From Streptomyces caeruleatus (GTDB taxonomy: Bacteria; Actinomycetota; Actinomycetes; Streptomycetales; Streptomycetaceae): 64,000 nucleotides of DNA. Under the pieces are notes generated by a model. It did not search any database, was not told where the DNA came from, and was given only the letters and a program-made list of their open reading frames with translations. A program made the position numbers and the translations under genes. Shown here one piece after another: positions 9,144-17,454 of this stretch. Each line of letters starts with the position of its first letter. Position 1 is the stretch's first letter. The stretch covers positions 434,001 to 498,000 of the forward strand of contig NZ_KQ948928.1 of assembly GCF_001514235.1 (NCBI RefSeq), read 5' to 3'.

Positions 9144-9177
9144 GCGGGGTTGTGACGGGCTGCCGTCACAACCCCGC
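9144..9177. terminator. Bidirectional terminator hairpin
   Basis: A perfect 15-bp stem (9144-9158 with 9163-9177) closes a 4-base GCTG loop between two convergent genes, the binding-protein gene ending at 9118 and the glycosidase ending at 9189. No U-tract is obvious on either side, as is usual in Streptomyces. It can serve both transcripts. Confidence 0.75.
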
Positions 9178-9188
9178 TGTGCTGTCGC

Positions 9189-10568
9189 TCAGTAGCCGAC
9201 CTGGAAGGTGGCGTCCTGGCGTTCGGTGGCCGTCGATATCGGGTCGATGCGCAGGGCGTAGTCGGCGTGCCTGATGTAGCGGGTCGGGTTGTTGTAGGAG
9301 CGGAACGACGCCCAGGAGGCGTCCGCGAGCCCGGCCGTGCGGGAGAAGGTGGCGTCCCCGGCGAAGGTCGACGTGCCGTCGTTCTCGTCCAGGCGCAGGG
9401 CGTAGTTGTAGTGCCGCAGATAGCGGGCCGGGTAGTTGACCGACTGGAAGGAGACGCCGGAGGAGTCGGCGAGCCCCGGCACCAGCTTCCACTGCGAGTC
9501 GGGGAACGGGTCGAAGGGGTAGGCGTCGATCCGGCCGGCGAAGCCGCTGTGGCGGACGTAGCGCCCCGGGTAGTTGTAGGACTTCAGCCGGTTCCAGGCG
9601 GGGGCGCCCCACTTGGCGAGCAGGTTGTCGTACTCGGTCGACGTGATCGGGTGGATGCCGCAGTGCTTGGAGTTGAGCGGCTGCGTGTAGAGCTTCTGGT
9701 CCAGGGCCGTCCAGGTGCCGGCGGCCAGATCGGTCGTCTGCCAGACGTAGAAGACGCCGTTCGGTGTGTACGTGTCGCCCCACAGGTACCAGTTGTTGCC
9801 GGTCAGGGACTTGACCACCGTGGGCGCCTCGGTGCCGCCGTGGTTCACGGCCGTGCTGAACGGGGTGAAGCTGCCCGGGTTCAGGCTCGTGGAGCGGGCG
9901 CCGACCAGGGTGCCGTTCCGCTTGAAGTAGAGGTAGTTGACGCCGTTCACCCCGACGGTGAGGTTGCCGTCGATGACGTCGTAGCCGGGGTCGAAGAAGA
10001 CCTGCGGGCTGGTCGTCGTACGGAAGTCGGTGGTGTAGCTGACCATGATGACGTTGTGGCCGCTGCTGTTCACCGACGAGTAGAGGATGCCGTACTGGCC
10101 GCGTGAGGCGTCCCAGAAGGCCTCCGGCGCCCAGCTGTGCGTGCCCGTCATCTCGTGCAGCTTCAGCAGCCGGTAGCCCGTGAAGGTGCGCAGGTCGGTG
10201 GAGTCCCAGACGTGGATGTAGACGCTGTTGCGGGTCCAGTCCGTGCCGCTGAGGTCGGTCGCGAGGACGACGAACGTGCCGTCCTGCTTGCGCAGCAGGA
10301 ACGGGTCGCGCAGACCGCCGGCGCCGAGGGTGGGGGTGGCGACCGGGTTGTTCTGGTTGAGCGGCGTCCAGCGCAGCCCGTCGGTGCTGACGGCCAGGTG
10401 GAGGTTGTAGTCCGCCTCCAGCATGGTGTTGGACTCGGTGAAGTACACCATCGCGTACGCCGAGTCGGCGGCGTGGGCGGTTCCGGCACCGAGGGCCAGC
10501 GCACCGGTGGCGGCGAGCGGGACGGTGGCGGCCATGCCGAGGAAGTGTCTGCGTGAGGGGTTGATCAT
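9189..10568 (-). CDS. Secreted GH43 glycoside hydrolase with AbfB (CBM42) domain
   Basis: A 459-aa exported enzyme. The N-terminus has a twin-arginine signal (SRRHFLG, then an Ala-rich core ending AHA). A five-bladed GH43-type domain follows, with candidate catalytic acids in GGLRDPFLL, VIDGNLTV and TEAPTVV. The C-terminal third holds three beta-trefoil repeats with RYVRH, RYLRH and RYIRH, the hallmark of the AbfB arabinose-binding domain. The likely activity is alpha-L-arabinofuranosidase or arabinanase on plant polysaccharide. The ATG at 10568 has AGGAGAG just upstream; longer in-frame starts would bury the signal peptide. Monocistronic. Confidence 0.9.
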   Translation of the reverse strand: MINPSRRHFLGMAATVPLAATGALALGAGTAHAADSAYAMVYFTESNTMLEADYNLHLAVSTDGLRWTPLNQNNPVATPTLGAGGLRDPFLLRKQDGTFVVLATDLSGTDWTRNSVYIHVWDSTDLRTFTGYRLLKLHEMTGTHSWAPEAFWDASRGQYGILYSSVNSSGHNVIMVSYTTDFRTTTSPQVFFDPGYDVIDGNLTVGVNGVNYLYFKRNGTLVGARSTSLNPGSFTPFSTAVNHGGTEAPTVVKSLTGNNWYLWGDTYTPNGVFYVWQTTDLAAGTWTALDQKLYTQPLNSKHCGIHPITSTEYDNLLAKWGAPAWNRLKSYNYPGRYVRHSGFAGRIDAYPFDPFPDSQWKLVPGLADSSGVSFQSVNYPARYLRHYNYALRLDENDGTSTFAGDATFSRTAGLADASWASFRSYNNPTRYIRHADYALRIDPISTATERQDATFQVGY

Positions 10569-10698
10569 GCGGCTCTCCTGGTCGATATCTCGAACACAGT
10601 TCGGTGAATCGACCAGAAAGTAGGTAAGGGTGGAGAGCGCGTCAATCACAGGGGCACCCTTGGCGGTTTTCCGCCACCCGGACAAGCCCGCCCCCGGC

Positions 10699-11286
10699 TC
10701 AACTCGCCTCGCGGGCACCCGCGATCAACTGGTCGATCAGAGCGATCAGTACGTCACGGCTCGACTCCCGCTCCCGCGCGTCGCACAGCAGCACCCGCAC
10801 ATGCTCCGGGAGTGCCAGGGCGTCCCTGATCTCCTCGGCCGGGTACGGGTGCGCGCCGTGGAAGCCGTTGACGCCGACGACGAACGGGATGCCCCGGCGC
10901 TCGAAGAAGTCGATCGCCGCGAAGCTGGACTCCGGCCGGCGGACGTCGACCAGGACGACCGCCCCGAGCGCGCCGATCGCCAGGTCGTTCCACATGAACC
11001 AGAACCGCTGCTGCCCGGGCGTACCGAACAGGTACAGCACCAGCTCCCGGCTGATGGTGATCCGGCCGAAGTCCAGGGCCACCGTGGTGGCCCGCTTCTC
11101 CTCGATGCCGTTGAGGTCGTCGATGCCCAGCCCCGCGGCCGTCAGGGACTCCTCGGTGCGCAGCGGGGCGATCTCGCTGACCGACCCGACCATGGTGGTC
11201 TTGCCGACGCCGAAGCCGCCGGCGATGAGTATCTTGACCGTGTCGGGAGGCGCGACCGCCTCCAGGGCGGTGTCAGAGCCGGCCAA
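10699..11286 (-). CDS. cvnD: Conservon 2 GTPase (CvnD type)
   Basis: A 195-aa small GTPase paralogous to the one at 3880-4461: P-loop GGFGVGKTT, LDFGRI, GTPGQQRFWFMW and NGFHGA at the position of NKxD, where conservon 1 has NAFDGK. It overlaps the end of the upstream DUF742 gene by 14 bp. Terminal gene of the second conservon. A 130-bp gap separates it from the divergently oriented upstream side of the glycosidase gene. Confidence 0.93.
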   Translation of the reverse strand: MAGSDTALEAVAPPDTVKILIAGGFGVGKTTMVGSVSEIAPLRTEESLTAAGLGIDDLNGIEEKRATTVALDFGRITISRELVLYLFGTPGQQRFWFMWNDLAIGALGAVVLVDVRRPESSFAAIDFFERRGIPFVVGVNGFHGAHPYPAEEIRDALALPEHVRVLLCDARERESSRDVLIALIDQLIAGAREAS

Positions 11287-11653
11287 GGCCGTCCCTCACT
11301 TTCTGCAGCAGGTCCAGGTCCGGGGTGCGGGGGGTGACGGGGTGCGGCGGGTGCACGGTGATCAGACCCGCCTCCAGCAGATCGCAGAGCATGATGGCGA
11401 CCACGCTCACCGGAAGGTCGAGACGGGCCGCGAGCTCCGCCACCGCGAGCGGCCGGGCGCAGTACCGCAGGATCCGTGTCTGCTCCGGCTGTAGCCGCGG
11501 CGCCCGCTCCGGCGGCGGATCCACCGCCGTCACCGTCGTGATCAGGGTGAAGTCGGTGCGGCTGGGCCGGGTCCGGCCGCCGGTCAGTGTGAAGGGACGT
11601 ACCAGCCGGCCGGCCGTATCGTCTCCGCTCACCTCACGCGCCAGGGCCGACAT
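11273..11653 (-). CDS. cvnC: Conservon 2 DUF742 protein (CvnC type)
   Basis: A 126-aa DUF742 protein with LVRPFTLTGGRT leading into a winged-helix-like core (VAELAARLDLPVSVVAIMLCDLLEAGLITVH). The ATG at 11653 overlaps the roadblock gene by 20 bp. A GTG at 11632, just after the roadblock stop, is an equally plausible start that would remove seven residues before the conserved VRPF. Neither has a strong ribosome-binding site. Adaptor between the sensor and GTPase by family role. Confidence 0.9.
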   Translation of the reverse strand: MSALAREVSGDDTAGRLVRPFTLTGGRTRPSRTDFTLITTVTAVDPPPERAPRLQPEQTRILRYCARPLAVAELAARLDLPVSVVAIMLCDLLEAGLITVHPPHPVTPRTPDLDLLQKVRDGLGRL

Positions 11654-12053
11654 GGGCCCGCGGTGCCGCCGAGAGATGCTCGCCGATCTTCTTCACCAGC
11701 ATGTTCATCTGGTACGCCACCACACCGACGTCCGCGCCCTGGTTGGTGAGGACGACGAGATGGGCGCCGGGGCCGGCCGAGGTCAGGATCAGATAGCTGT
11801 TGGCCATCTCGATCAGCGCCTGACGCACCGGCCCGCCTCTGAAGTCCAGGCTGACGCCCTTGCTGAGACTCATCAGCCCGGACGCCGTCGCCGCCAGCCG
11901 CTCGGCGTCGTCGCGCAGGAACCCGGTGGACTTGCTCACCACCAGACCGTCCTCGGAGAGCACGACGGCATGGTTGACGTCGGCGACCCGCTCCACGAGT
12001 CCGGTGAGCAACTGATCGAGCTGGGTGTCCGTGGCGGGGGTGGGGCGTGTCAT
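11634..12053 (-). CDS. cvnB: Conservon 2 roadblock/LC7 protein (CvnB type)
   Basis: A 139-aa roadblock protein (LDQLLTGLVERV, HAVVLSEDGLVVSKS, AYQMNMLVKKIGEHL). Two starts compete. An ATG at 12068 overlaps the cvnA stop (ATGA) and adds MKDIA. The ATG at 12053 has AAGGA at good spacing and is chosen here. The product regulates the CvnD GTPase in this module. It is clearly related to the roadblock protein at 4916-5392 but lacks that protein's long Ser/Thr/Gly leader. Confidence 0.9.
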   Translation of the reverse strand: MTRPTPATDTQLDQLLTGLVERVADVNHAVVLSEDGLVVSKSTGFLRDDAERLAATASGLMSLSKGVSLDFRGGPVRQALIEMANSYLILTSAGPGAHLVVLTNQGADVGVVAYQMNMLVKKIGEHLSAAPRAHVGPGA

Positions 12054-12064
12054 GGCGATGTCCT

Positions 12065-14455
12065 TCATGAACGGTCGGCGGGCGGAGTGGAGGACGTGGG
12101 GGAGGAGGCGGAACGGGCCGGGCCGGCCGCGGACGGCCCCTCGCCGGCACCGTCGTCACGCGCCCCCCGAGTGGCCGGGACCCGCTGGTCCTCGGCCTTG
12201 GGCGCGTGCGGGGCCTCATGGTCGCTTTCGTCGCGGGCCTGGAGCGTCCCCCGCTGGAAACAGGCGAGGGAGGAGGCGGCGCGTTCGGCGGTGAAGTCGT
12301 CAGGGTGGTCCTCCTCCTGGACGGAGGGGGTCTCCTCACGCAGCTCGGCGGCCAAGCTGGTCTGCGGCACCCGCCGGGGGAGGGGCGAGAGGCCGTCACG
12401 GGCCACTGACGCGGCGGTCGGCTCGGACGCCGTACGGGCCGGCACCACCGGACGGGACTCCCGTACGGGCTCCTCCGGTTCGGCCGCCCCCGCGTGCTCC
12501 ACCTCGTCCCCATCCGGGGCGGCCACCTCCCGCACCACGACGTCGTGCGGGATCAGCACGATCGCCGTCGTGCCGCCGTACGGCGACGAGCGCAGCGTGA
12601 CCGCGATGCCGTGCCGCTGCGCGAGCCGCGCGATCACGAACATGCCGAGCCTCAGGTCGTCGGCGAGCGCCACCACGTCGAACTGCGGGGGCTCGGCCAA
12701 CTGGGCGTTGAACGAGGCGTAGTCCTCCTCGGACAGCCCGAGGCCACGGTCCTCGACCTCCACGGCCAGCCCCTTGGCCACCATCGCGGCCCGCACGGTG
12801 ACCGGCGCGGGCGCGGGGGAGTACAGGGTGGCGTTCTCGATCAGCTCGGCCAGCAGATGGATCACGTCCGCCACGGCGGGCGGCGCGAGATGCACCTCCT
12901 CCTCGGTGTGCACCTCCACCCGCTGGTACTCGGCGACCTCGCCGACGGCACTGCGCAGGATGTCGATCAGCGCGACCGGCTCGCTCCAGCTGCGGCCGGG
13001 CCGCTCGCCGCTGATGATGACGAGGTTCTCCTCGTAGCGGCGCAACTGGCTGGCGGTGGAGTCCAGTTCGTAGAGCCCCTTGAGGACCTCGGGGTCCTGG
13101 TGCGCGCGCTCCAGCGCGTCCAGCTTGGTGAGCTGGAGATTGACCAGGTTCTGGCTCTGCCGGGCGATGCCCAGGATGACCTTCTGGAAGCCGCGCCGGG
13201 TGTCGGCCAGTTCCACGGCCGTGTGCACGGCGGTGCGCTGCGCGGTGTTGAACGCCTCGGCGACCTGGCCGAGTTCGTCATGGCCGTAGTCCAGCGGCGG
13301 CGTCGCCAGCTCCACGTCGACCGTCTCGCCCCGCTCCAGCCGGGCCACCACGTCCGGCAGCCGGTCCTGCGCCAGACCGAGCGTCGCCTCGCGCAGGCCG
13401 CGCAGCCGCCGGGACAGCGAGCGCGTGATCCGCCAGGACATCCCCACGCACAGCAGCAGCGCGACCAGACCGCCCGCGCTCAGCGACGCCGCCTTGATCA
13501 GCAGACCGCGCGCCTCGTCGCCGCTGCGCTGGAGCAGCGCGGTCGTCTGCTGCCGGATCAGCACCTCGTACTCGTCGGAGACCTTGACCAGCGCGGCCCG
13601 CCACTCCTTCTGCGCGTCCGGGACGGCGATGTCCCCCTCGGCACCCGCCGCCGCCCGGGCCGCGAGCACCCGGTCCTCGACCCTCTCCAGGGTCCGCCAC
13701 TGCGGGCTCGCCAGGATCCGCTCGGTCTCCGCCTTCGCGTTGCCGGTGAGCGAGGGCAGGATCTGGTCGCCGACCAGCCACCGCCGCGTGTTCACCAGCT
13801 CGGCGAACTCGGTCCACGTCTTCTCGTCCATCTTCTTGGACGGCGACGCCAGCGTCAGCAGCGCGTCCTCCCGGGACACCAGCTCGGCCGCGTGCTCCAG
13901 CGACACGAGCGGGCCCGCCTGCGAGGTCAGGTCGCCGTCGTCGACCTGGGAGAGCTCCTGGAAGGCGTGGATCTGGTCGTCGATGATCGACGTGTACTGG
14001 CCCAGCGCCTGCACCGCGGGGATGTCGGTGGGGTTGTCCACCTGCCCCCGGTAGTACTCCAGGCTGCCCACGGACGCCACGACCGAGTACAGCCGGTCCT
14101 TGATCCGCGAGGGCTCCTGCTGGATCTCCTCCGACTGCGCCAGCAGCTTCGCGACCGCCTTGTCGGTCCTGCCGCGCTGCGCCTCCAGCGCGGTGCGCGC
14201 CTCCTCCTGCCGCGAGGCCAGCCATACGGCCGAGTAGCTGCGCTCCTGCTGCAACGCGAGCGTGGCCTCGGTGCCCATGGCCCCGGTCGACCTGCTCAGC
14301 CCGGTCTGCGACCGCAGTCGCAGCCCCTCCGAGAACATCTGGATCGTCGTCACGCTCCAGACGGCGGCGAGCGTGACGCTGGGCACCAGCGCCAGGAGGA
14401 TCAGGGAGAGACGGATGGAGCCGAGGCGGCGCCGGGGACCTGTCCGTGGAGACAT
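12065..14455 (-). CDS. cvnA: Conservon 2 sensor kinase-like protein with NIT-type sensor domain
   Basis: A 796-aa membrane protein. Helix one spans residues 17-37. A long helical extracellular domain of the nitrate/nitrite-sensing (NIT) kind follows, then a second helix near 325-340, HAMP, a dimerisation helix and a HATPase domain (LAELIENATLYSP, DRGLGLSEEDY, LGMFVIARLA). Where conservon 1 has DHIAVRLRR, this protein has DSTASQLRR (near residue 463), so the presumed phosphoacceptor histidine is serine. The last 145 residues are disordered but contain LPRRV and a terminal helix, as in the paralogue. First gene of the conservon; the upstream leader is an extreme purine/pyrimidine tract. Confidence 0.92.
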   Translation of the reverse strand: MSPRTGPRRRLGSIRLSLILLALVPSVTLAAVWSVTTIQMFSEGLRLRSQTGLSRSTGAMGTEATLALQQERSYSAVWLASRQEEARTALEAQRGRTDKAVAKLLAQSEEIQQEPSRIKDRLYSVVASVGSLEYYRGQVDNPTDIPAVQALGQYTSIIDDQIHAFQELSQVDDGDLTSQAGPLVSLEHAAELVSREDALLTLASPSKKMDEKTWTEFAELVNTRRWLVGDQILPSLTGNAKAETERILASPQWRTLERVEDRVLAARAAAGAEGDIAVPDAQKEWRAALVKVSDEYEVLIRQQTTALLQRSGDEARGLLIKAASLSAGGLVALLLCVGMSWRITRSLSRRLRGLREATLGLAQDRLPDVVARLERGETVDVELATPPLDYGHDELGQVAEAFNTAQRTAVHTAVELADTRRGFQKVILGIARQSQNLVNLQLTKLDALERAHQDPEVLKGLYELDSTASQLRRYEENLVIISGERPGRSWSEPVALIDILRSAVGEVAEYQRVEVHTEEEVHLAPPAVADVIHLLAELIENATLYSPAPAPVTVRAAMVAKGLAVEVEDRGLGLSEEDYASFNAQLAEPPQFDVVALADDLRLGMFVIARLAQRHGIAVTLRSSPYGGTTAIVLIPHDVVVREVAAPDGDEVEHAGAAEPEEPVRESRPVVPARTASEPTAASVARDGLSPLPRRVPQTSLAAELREETPSVQEEDHPDDFTAERAASSLACFQRGTLQARDESDHEAPHAPKAEDQRVPATRGARDDGAGEGPSAAGPARSASSPTSSTPPADRS

Positions 14456-14470
14456 TGTCGTCCTAGGGCG

Positions 14471-14536
14471 ATCAGCGGGGGGGGGAGGAGGAGGAGGGGA
14501 GCGGGGTGGGAAAGGAAGGGGGACGAGGGCGGGGGG
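14471..14536. repeat. G-rich purine tract with 9-G run upstream of conservon 2
   Basis: The plus strand has a run of nine G (14477-14485) followed by GAG triplets and further G-runs to about 14536, almost free of pyrimidines. It lies 15-80 bp upstream of the cvnA start at 14455. Four or more G-runs in this span could form a quadruplex on the plus strand; the cvn leader transcript would be C-rich. Confidence 0.6.
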
Positions 14537-14649
14537 TGGCCGCGTGTCCGGGATGTCACAGGGGGGTGCGCAGGATGCTATCCGTACAAGTGAGCGTACG
14601 CGTCACGCGTGACCGAATCTCTGGCGACACCGTCCGGGGAACTGTCCGG

Positions 14650-15645
14650 TCAGCGGGTTCCGTTGGCGGCGAACTCCGCGACCGAGGCGACGTTCGCCTT
14701 GGTGACGAACGCCGGCCCGGTCAGGACGGGCGCCTCGCCGCCGCCGAGCGTGTTGCCGTTCGTCCGGTGGAGCCACAGCGAGTCCACCGCGAGATAGCCC
14801 TGGAGATACGGCTGCTGGTCCACCGCGAACTGCACGTCGCCGTCCTGGACCGCCTTGACCAGGTCCTCGTTGAGGTCGAACGTCGAGACATGGGCCTTGC
14901 TGCCGGCCTCCTGGGCCGACTTCACCGCGGCCAGCGCGAACTGCGCGCCGTTCGTGACGACTTCGTCGAAGCTCGGGTCCTGGGAGAGCCGCGCCGCGAT
15001 GGTGGCGGTGACCGCGTCCATGTCGGTGCCGTCCACGTAGAGGTTCTCGGTCTCGCCGCCGAACGCCTTCTTCACGCCCGCACAGCGCGCCTCCAGGGCG
15101 ACGTTGCCGCGCTCGTGGATGACGCACAGGGCGTGCTTGACCTTGAGGCCGTCCAGCTTGTCGCCGACGGCCCGGCCCGCGACGCTCTCGTCCTGGCCGA
15201 AGTACCCGAGGAGTCCCGCCGACTGCCACTCGTCCATACCGGAGTTGAGACCGACCACGGGTATGCCCGCCGCCCGCGCCTCGGCGACCGGACCGGCCAT
15301 CGCCGTCGGCTTGGCCAGGGTCACCGCGATGCCGTCCACCTTCTGCCGGATCGCGTCCCGCATCAACTCGGCCTGGCCCGCGGGCTCGGAGTCGTTCGCG
15401 TACGCCAGCTCGATCTTGTCCTTGGCGGCCGCCGCCTGGGCGCCCTTCTGCACCAGCTCCCAGAAGTCGTCCCCCTCGCCGCCGTGCGTGATGAGGGCGA
15501 CCTTCAGCCGAGCGGTGCCCGCCGAGTCCGCGCCCGACGCGTCGTCGGTCGCGCCGACGGCCGAGCAGCCGGCCAGCAGCAGACAGGCCGCGGCCGTGAC
15601 GGCCGCGGCGCGAGTGAGAGTGAAGGAGGGGGGTGGGGTCTTCAT
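14650..15645 (-). CDS. Sugar ABC transporter substrate-binding lipoprotein (orphan)
   Basis: A 331-aa periplasmic-binding-protein type 1 (ribose/xylose-like, Peripla_BP_4) lipoprotein. The signal ends in the lipobox LLAGC. Landmarks of the fold are VALITHGGEGDDFW, GIAVTLAKP, GIPVVGLNSG and FAVDQQPYLQGY. The ATG at 15645 is chosen because the signal peptide begins there; longer in-frame starts add about 70 unrelated residues. No ATPase or permease gene is adjacent, so it either serves a transporter encoded elsewhere or acts in sensing. Transcribed alone. Confidence 0.88.
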   Translation of the reverse strand: MKTPPPSFTLTRAAAVTAAACLLLAGCSAVGATDDASGADSAGTARLKVALITHGGEGDDFWELVQKGAQAAAAKDKIELAYANDSEPAGQAELMRDAIRQKVDGIAVTLAKPTAMAGPVAEARAAGIPVVGLNSGMDEWQSAGLLGYFGQDESVAGRAVGDKLDGLKVKHALCVIHERGNVALEARCAGVKKAFGGETENLYVDGTDMDAVTATIAARLSQDPSFDEVVTNGAQFALAAVKSAQEAGSKAHVSTFDLNEDLVKAVQDGDVQFAVDQQPYLQGYLAVDSLWLHRTNGNTLGGGEAPVLTGPAFVTKANVASVAEFAANGTR

Positions 15646-15858
15646 GAGGGTGCGGCACCTCGCTGTGCGGCCGAGCCGGAGGAACGAACGAGAGCGCGGC
15701 CGGAGTCGAACGAGGAGGTCCCCGACCTGGTGAACTCTCGTTGTGGCGGAGCCAATCGCGTGTGACCACCGGTAGTCAAGTGTGCAACCACGCGGTGTGA
15801 GTCGTTGCTGCCACATCGTGATGAACCGCTGGCGAGAGGCCGAACCATCGCGCACCCG

Positions 15859-16275
15859 TCAAACCTCCGTCGCGGCAACCCCTCCGTCCCGCCGCAGCCG
15901 CCGCCGGACCCGGGGTTCCTGATCCGGAAGCCACCCAAAGGCAAGGCAACTCCCCACGACCCCGAGCAGCAGCCCCACGAAGAACCCGCCCAGGTTCGAC
16001 GTGAGCCAGGTCCCCAGCGCCACCAGAACCCCGGTGATCGAATAGAAGAGCCGCTGCGCGGGATTGAAAAGGATCAGCAGACCGAGCAACACCATCAGCG
16101 TCGGCAGCAAGTACCCGGCCAGCCCCTGCATACCGGCATGCAGCATGACCTTCACGGACGCCTTCATGGTGAGCAGGACCTCCGCCCCGCCCAGCGCGAG
16201 CAACACCCCGCCCCAGAACGGCCGGTCGGCCCGCCAGCGACGGAAGGCCGACCGGAAACCCGTACGCGAACTCAT
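15859..16275 (-). CDS. DUF6114 membrane protein
   Basis: A 138-aa protein with four hydrophobic segments (from WGGVLLALGGAEVLL to GGFFVGLLLGVVGSCLAF) and a basic C-terminus, matching the DUF6114 family that accompanies DUF6230 genes in actinomycetes. The ATG at 16275 shares one base with the stop of the preceding gene (TGATG), implying coupled translation. An in-frame TTG six bases upstream is less likely. Function unknown; probably a membrane partner of the DUF6230 product. Confidence 0.85.
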   Translation of the reverse strand: MSSRTGFRSAFRRWRADRPFWGGVLLALGGAEVLLTMKASVKVMLHAGMQGLAGYLLPTLMVLLGLLILFNPAQRLFYSITGVLVALGTWLTSNLGGFFVGLLLGVVGSCLAFGWLPDQEPRVRRRLRRDGGVAATEV

Positions 16276-16943
16276 CAGCAACCCGTACTGCTGAAGCGGA
16301 GTTTCAGCCCCGGAAGCTTGAACACCCCGGCAGTCGTCGCGTAGTTGGTCTGCCGCAGATTGGCGATCCGCACGGTGTCCGCCTGCTGACTGAAGACACC
16401 GATCGGTCCCTTGACCCCGGCCTTGGTCAACGTACTCGCGTCGTTGCCGATCTCGATGTTGTTGAACGCGGCGTCACCCGACAACTCCGTCGAGTCGGTG
16501 GTCAGATCGCTCGCGGTCACCTTCTCCGCCCCACTGCCCGCGGTGATGAGCAGGTTCGTCCCGCCCAGGTCCACGCTCTGGCACAGCTTCGTGAGCGTCG
16601 CGTTCTTGATCGCGGACGTGACCACCAGCACCTGCCCACCGGTGTCCCCGGCGTTGGGACTGCCCGGCGCCATCTCGTCGAGCCCGCCGAACTGCTCGAA
16701 CCCGGTGCCGTTGAGCTCGGTCGCGGTGACGGTGAAGGGCATGCCGGAGATCGCGAACTGCACGCCCAGCGCTCCCTCGGCGGTGAGCACCGCGAGGGTG
16801 CCGGCGACGAGGGTGGCCGGTACCGCCATCACGGCGGCTCGGCGCGCCCGGACCCGCCCGCGTCTCGCGGGACCGTCGGGGGTTTCGGACGCTTCGGATG
16901 CTTCGGACACGGAACCGCTTTCCGGGTTCTCGGACAAGGCCAT
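16275..16943 (-). CDS. DUF6230 exported/membrane-anchored protein
   Basis: A 222-aa protein with a Ser/Glu-rich cytoplasmic N-terminus, a basic stretch (RRGRVRARR), one hydrophobic signal anchor (VPATLVAGTLAVLTAEGAL) and an extracellular beta-rich domain starting FAISGMPFTVTATEL. This is the DUF6230 family; some members were once labelled cholesterol esterase, but no catalytic motif is visible here. The ATG at 16943 has GGGAG six bases upstream. First gene of a two-gene operon with DUF6114. One cysteine pair (KLCQS and the C-terminal Cys) may form a disulfide. Confidence 0.85.
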   Translation of the reverse strand: MALSENPESGSVSEASEASETPDGPARRGRVRARRAAVMAVPATLVAGTLAVLTAEGALGVQFAISGMPFTVTATELNGTGFEQFGGLDEMAPGSPNAGDTGGQVLVVTSAIKNATLTKLCQSVDLGGTNLLITAGSGAEKVTASDLTTDSTELSGDAAFNNIEIGNDASTLTKAGVKGPIGVFSQQADTVRIANLRQTNYATTAGVFKLPGLKLRFSSTGC

Positions 16944-17218
16944 AACTGCTCCCAGGTGCAGAGAAAGTGCGGGTAGGGCATCAGCGGCACGTTGTCCTGG
17001 CGCGGACAGCGCCCACGGCATACGTCTCCTCGCAACTCCCGGCGGGTGCAAGGGCTTTCTCGTACTCCGCAGTAGCCAAGCCCGGAAGTTACCGGTGGTT
17101 ACAGTCGAGGGTCAAGGCGGTTGTGGAAAAAGGGTGTTGGTTGTGAGTCCGCTGTGACTCAGGGGCTTCCCGGGCATCGCTCGGGCACCGGTTGCCACAT
17201 CAACTCCCCCTCAACTGC

Positions 17219-17248
17219 TTGACGTTGACTGACCCTCAGGTCTACAAC
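17219..17248 (+). promoter_or_regulatory. Candidate vegetative promoter for secreted-protein gene
   Basis: TTGACG and TACAAC are separated by 18 bp, close to the sigma-70-type consensus. Use of this site would give the gene at 17549 a leader of about 295 nt that includes the hairpin at 17404-17454. Confidence 0.4.
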
Positions 17249-17403
17249 TGCCCCTGGCTCCCCCCTGGATCCGTGGCGCCGGATCCGCCGCCCGCGTGGC
17301 CTCTGCCCGCGTTCCCGGACTGATGTCCTTCACATTTCCGTGAGTTCACTCCATGGAGCCGTCACGGTCGCTTCCCCCCTCGGCCCGTGCCGGTCACCCC
17401 CTA

Positions 17404-17454
17404 GCCGCTGCCGGTCCGTGACGTACGGAGAAGGCGTCACGGACCGGCAACGGC
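17404..17454 (+). promoter_or_regulatory. Large leader hairpin (20-bp stem, one mismatch)
   Basis: 17404-17423 and 17435-17454 are inverted copies differing at one position, with an 11-base loop. The hairpin lies 95 bp upstream of the secreted-protein start. There is no gene upstream on this strand for it to terminate, so an attenuator, an mRNA-stability element or an operator is more likely. Confidence 0.55.

Noticed and set aside
10699..14455. A conservon-linked P450 (as in rar-type conservons)
   Set aside because: No P450 follows either cvnD; the P450 at 25491 belongs to another operon more than 10 kb away.
12494..14593. Plus-strand open frame of 699 codons opposite conservon 2 sensor
   Set aside because: Antisense composition; the minus-strand sensor has clear domains and operon overlaps.
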